From positions 1 through 16,829 of the forward strand of contig JBFWMG010000055.1 of the NCBI GenBank assembly GCA_050251715.1: a stretch of DNA of 16,829 bases, in the 5' to 3' direction. The translations under genes were made by a program, and so were the position numbers. Shown piece by piece: positions 14,577-16,829 of the stretch. Below the pieces are notes generated by a model. It ran no database searches. It had not been told where the DNA came from and saw only the letters and a program-made list of their open reading frames with translations. This DNA comes from JBFWMG01 sp050251715. GTDB taxonomy: Bacteria > Desulfobacterota > Desulfovibrionia > Desulfovibrionales > Desulfovibrionaceae. Positions within the stretch are counted from its first letter, which is position 1. The number at the start of each line of letters is the position of its first letter.

Positions 14577-15602
14577 TTAGTTGATGTAGACCTTGCTGAA
14601 CCCCACCTTGTCTTCCAAGGTCTTGCCCGCGCCGCGCACCACCGATGTCAGCGGGTCGCCGTCGGTGAAGACGGAAAGGCCCGTCTCCTTGGTGATGAGC
14701 GTGTCCAGCCCCTTGAGCAGCGCGCCGCCGCCCGCCAGCAACAGCCCCCGGTCGCTGATGTCCGCCGAGAGTTCGGGCGGGGTCTGCTCCAGGGTCTTTT
14801 TGAGCGCCAGCACGATGGCGCCCACAGGCTCGCGCAGCGCGTCGCGTATTTGCGCGTCGGTCAGGCGCACGGTGCTGGGCTTGCCGGTGACAAGATCCTT
14901 GCCGGACACGTCCATGAACAGGGGCTCGGGCAGTTCGTAGGCCGAGCCAATGGCCATCTTCACGCGCTCGGCCTGGTTTTCGCCCACCAGCAGCTTGAAA
15001 TTGTCCTGGCAATAGCGCTGGATGGCGTCGTTCATCTCGTCGCCCGCAATGCGCACCGACTGGGCGCAGGCCATGGCGGACAGGCTGATGACCGCCACCT
15101 CGCTGGTGCCGCCGCCGATGTCGAGCACCACGTTGCCCACGGGTTCGTGGATGGGCAGCCCCGCGCCGATGGCTGCGGCCATGGGCTCCTCGATGAGCTG
15201 CACGTCCTTGGCCCCGGCATTGAGCGCGGCCTCGATCACGGCCCGCTTTTCCACCTGGGTGATGCCCGTGGGCACGCCGATGACGATTTTGGGCTTGATG
15301 ATGCGCATGCCGGTGATGACCTTGCGGATGAAGTAGGCGATCATCTCCTTGGTCACGGCGAAATCGGCGATGACGCCATCCTTGAGGGGACGGATGGCGG
15401 TGATTTTCTGTGGGGTGCGCCCCAGGTACTCCTTGGCCTCGCGTCCCACGGCCAGCACCCTGTTGTTGGCTATTTCAAGAGCCACAACGGATGGCTCGTT
15501 GAGCACGATGCCTTCGTTTTTCGTGTAGATGAGGGTGTTGGCCGTGCCCAAATCCATGGCCAAATCCTTTCCGAGAAAGCTGAACAGGCGCTTGAAGATC
15601 AT
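14577..15602 (-). CDS. mreB: Rod shape-determining protein MreB
   Basis: Bacterial actin homologue that polymerises along the inner membrane and guides elongation-phase peptidoglycan synthesis. 341 residues, within the usual 335-350. Seen: short hydrophobic membrane-contact start (MIFKRLFSFLG), phosphate-1 loop DLGTANTLIY (17-26), conserved IGVPTGITQVEKRAV, LIEEPMAAAIGAGLP, phosphate-2 LDIGGGTSEVAVIS, and adenosine motif LAGGGALLKGLD near the end. ATG 15602 is chosen on homology; its upstream sequence has only a weak GAG. A dual-GAF gene ends 32 bases upstream with no terminator, so the two are probably co-transcribed. mreC and mreD, often next to mreB, are absent here, as in genomes that keep a solitary mreB copy. 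Confidence 0.97.
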   Translation of the reverse strand: MIFKRLFSFLGKDLAMDLGTANTLIYTKNEGIVLNEPSVVALEIANNRVLAVGREAKEYLGRTPQKITAIRPLKDGVIADFAVTKEMIAYFIRKVITGMRIIKPKIVIGVPTGITQVEKRAVIEAALNAGAKDVQLIEEPMAAAIGAGLPIHEPVGNVVLDIGGGTSEVAVISLSAMACAQSVRIAGDEMNDAIQRYCQDNFKLLVGENQAERVKMAIGSAYELPEPLFMDVSGKDLVTGKPSTVRLTDAQIRDALREPVGAIVLALKKTLEQTPPELSADISDRGLLLAGGGALLKGLDTLITKETGLSVFTDGDPLTSVVRGAGKTLEDKVGFSKVYIN

Positions 15603-15634
15603 GTGTCGCTCGCATGCCCGGCAAGGGGAGGTCT

Positions 15635-16618
15635 TCAGCCGTTTTCCGCGATACGCGGGGCGGCCTGGGCTTCTTGCAGCCGGCTTCTGAGATAGAGGTT
15701 TTCCAAAAAAGTGGCGAGACATTCCGCTGCCATGGATGCGAATACCTTGAGGCCGTCATCAAGGGGAAGCGGACGGGTGGAGGCAAGGCACAGCACCCCG
15801 CGCGTGGCCTTTTGAAAATGCAGGGGCAGGCAGATCACGTTGCTGAACCTGGGCGTGCGCACGTCCTTGCCGAACAGGGGAGACACCGTGCCGTCCGCAT
15901 CGCTGTTGGCGCTGAACACGGGGGAGTTGTTCTTGAACACCCAGCCAACCAGGCCGCTCCCCACCTCGAACCGTTGCGTCTGCACCCCTGTCAGCAGCTC
16001 CTGATTCCATCCTTCCAGGAAATACTTGCTTCCCCACTCGTCGCGCACCGTGAAGAAGCAATAATCGTAATGGGTGGCTTCGCTCAAAAGGTTCAAGTAC
16101 TGGTTGAGGAATTCGGGCCACCTGGGCCGCTTCTTGTGCAATTCATGCATGAGTTGCAGGCACTTATAGTATCTGCATTCGCACATGCTGTCGCTGGCCT
16201 GGGCGCATTGGCTGTAGATGTCCGCCGTGAGATCCGAAAAGAGATGCAGGATCTTTTGATCCTTGTCGCTGAAGGAATAGGTGCGCTTGCTGTCCAGGCA
16301 CAGCACGCCGCCGCCCGAAACGGGGCAGCCCATGAACGCCTTGATCTTTTTTTCTTCCGCAGGTTCGTAGTAGCCAAGCCTGCTGGGTTGTTGGTCGAAA
16401 TTGCTGATGAGGATGGGTTGCTTGTTCTTGGCTATCCACCCCACCACGCCCATGCTTTGGGCCACGGCAGCGCCCGCCTTCACATGATTGCCCAGGCTGA
16501 AACTGGCCATTAACTCCAGATCGCCCTTGGTGGAGGGATGAAACAGCACGGCACTATAGGCGTCAAATACGCTGCAAATGAGACCGAGCATCCGTTCAAG
16601 ATACGTCTTGCTGTCCAT
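15635..16618 (-). CDS. Tandem GAF-domain protein
   Basis: A 327-residue soluble protein with two GAF-like halves: GAF 1 about 5-140 (GVVGWIAKNKQPILISNF, then GGGVLCLDS) and GAF 2 about 165-310 (GSGLVGWVFKNNSPVFSANS, then TRGVLCLAS). The paired VVGW...GVLCL pattern in both halves supports an internal duplication. A cysteine-rich hinge (Cys138, 146, 148, 153) joins them. No kinase, cyclase or DNA-binding output is attached, so it may be a ligand-binding regulator acting on a partner. ATG 16618 is chosen because homology-like sequence starts there; AAGG lies about ten bases upstream. It is expressed from the promoter at 16701-16729 and leads into mreB after 32 bases, which suggests but does not prove a link to cell shape control. 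Confidence 0.88.
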   Translation of the reverse strand: MDSKTYLERMLGLICSVFDAYSAVLFHPSTKGDLELMASFSLGNHVKAGAAVAQSMGVVGWIAKNKQPILISNFDQQPSRLGYYEPAEEKKIKAFMGCPVSGGGVLCLDSKRTYSFSDKDQKILHLFSDLTADIYSQCAQASDSMCECRYYKCLQLMHELHKKRPRWPEFLNQYLNLLSEATHYDYCFFTVRDEWGSKYFLEGWNQELLTGVQTQRFEVGSGLVGWVFKNNSPVFSANSDADGTVSPLFGKDVRTPRFSNVICLPLHFQKATRGVLCLASTRPLPLDDGLKVFASMAAECLATFLENLYLRSRLQEAQAAPRIAENG

Positions 16619-16700
16619 CTTTTCTTGCCTTTCAAGGCGGTTGTGGTCACGCCGGTATCCGTGTCCCGAATTTCGGACAATCTTCCCCAGCCTGCGTCGT

Positions 16701-16729
16701 ACCTTATGGACAGTTGCCTGTGTTGTCAA
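16701..16729 (-). promoter_or_regulatory. Sigma70 promoter for GAF-mreB
   Basis: Minus strand: consensus TTGACA (16724-16729), 17-base spacer, TAAGGT (16701-16706, three of six). It lies about 80 bases upstream of the GAF gene start. The weak -10 may indicate activator dependence. Confidence 0.65.
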
Positions 16730-16740
16730 AAGGCTTGACA
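16724..16740. repeat. Inverted repeat TGTCAA-N5-TTGACA over the GAF-mreB -35 element
   Basis: Perfect six-base arms at 16724-16729 and 16735-16740. The left arm is the minus-strand -35 box. The right arm would be a plus-strand -35, but no good -10 follows it at 16-18 bases, so it may instead be half of an operator. Confidence 0.6.
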
Positions 16741-16787
16741 TTACTTGCTTTTTTGTTGAGAAAAATAAATAGTGAAGCGATGGGCGC

Positions 16788-16819
16788 CGTAAATTACGTA
16801 ACGGCTTGGCAATGTTACG
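16788..16819. promoter_or_regulatory. Cluster of CGTAA/TTACG half-sites at the right edge
   Basis: CGTAA (16788-16792) and TTACG (16794-16798) form an 11-base palindrome. CGTAAC (16797-16802) and GTTACG (16814-16819) form a second inverted pair with an 11-base spacer. Four half-sites in 32 bases look like a regulator binding region, either for the GAF gene promoter about 60 bases away or for a gene beyond the window. The regulator is not identified. Confidence 0.45.
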
Positions 16820-16829
16820 CTTCCTTCCA

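Noticed and set aside
13639..15695. Long shadow frames over the phosphatase and mreB on both strands
   Set aside because: The 457-codon minus frame runs straight through the terminator hairpin and two gene boundaries; the 651-codon plus frame is antisense to mreB. Neither shows domain content.
16735..16775. Plus-strand promoter starting with consensus TTGACA
   Set aside because: No acceptable -10 hexamer at 16-18 bases; more likely one arm of an inverted repeat.

Overview
The window looks like a chromosomal core segment of a GC-rich, anaerobic sulfate-reducer-type deltaproteobacterium, most likely Desulfovibrionaceae. This is inferred from gene content and protein flavour: a small rubredoxin, a large cytosolic hybrid kinase, dual-GAF protein next to mreB, a secG with the extended glycine-rich loop, and the high-GC codon usage that produces very long antisense reading frames. 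I see no mobile elements, CRISPR arrays, phage genes or obvious foreign DNA. Every complete gene except one lies on the minus strand.

Layout, left to right. (1) 1-28: the first nine codons of a minus-strand gene that leaves the window, with a possible promoter upstream. (2) 287-3302: a cytosolic PAS-PAS-HisKA-HATPase-REC-Hpt hybrid kinase followed closely by a small nitroreductase. (3) 3422-4189: a single-domain response regulator and a rubredoxin with an unusual CxC knuckle, bounded by a good sigma70 promoter and an intrinsic terminator. (4) 4291-6547: a DEAD-box RNA helicase with a long disordered, repeat-bearing N-terminal arm and its own strong terminator. (5) 6886-10931: opgG-opgH, for osmoregulated periplasmic glucan synthesis. 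(6) 11158-13093: rimI, tpiA, secG and tRNA-Leu(GAG), ending at a strong terminator. The secG/tRNA-Leu(GAG) pairing is the same as in E. coli. (7) 13086-13625: a Nudix hydrolase, the only plus-strand gene, whose start codon overlaps that of rimI head to head. (8) 13701-16729: a dual-GAF protein, mreB and an inositol-monophosphatase-family enzyme, read from a promoter with a consensus -35 element. A strong hairpin terminator sits between mreB and the phosphatase.

The genes fall into themes rather than one system: envelope and shape (opgGH, mreB, secG), signalling (hybrid kinase, response regulator, GAF protein), redox (nitroreductase, rubredoxin) and housekeeping (tpiA, rimI, tRNA, helicase). 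I did not find a convincing new multi-gene system. The most useful leads are the cysteine cluster in the kinase's second PAS domain beside two redox genes, the rubredoxin CxC knuckle, the response regulator-rubredoxin operon, the overlapping divergent starts of rimI and the Nudix gene, the terminator just ahead of the phosphatase ribosome binding site, and an operator-like cluster of half-sites at the right edge.
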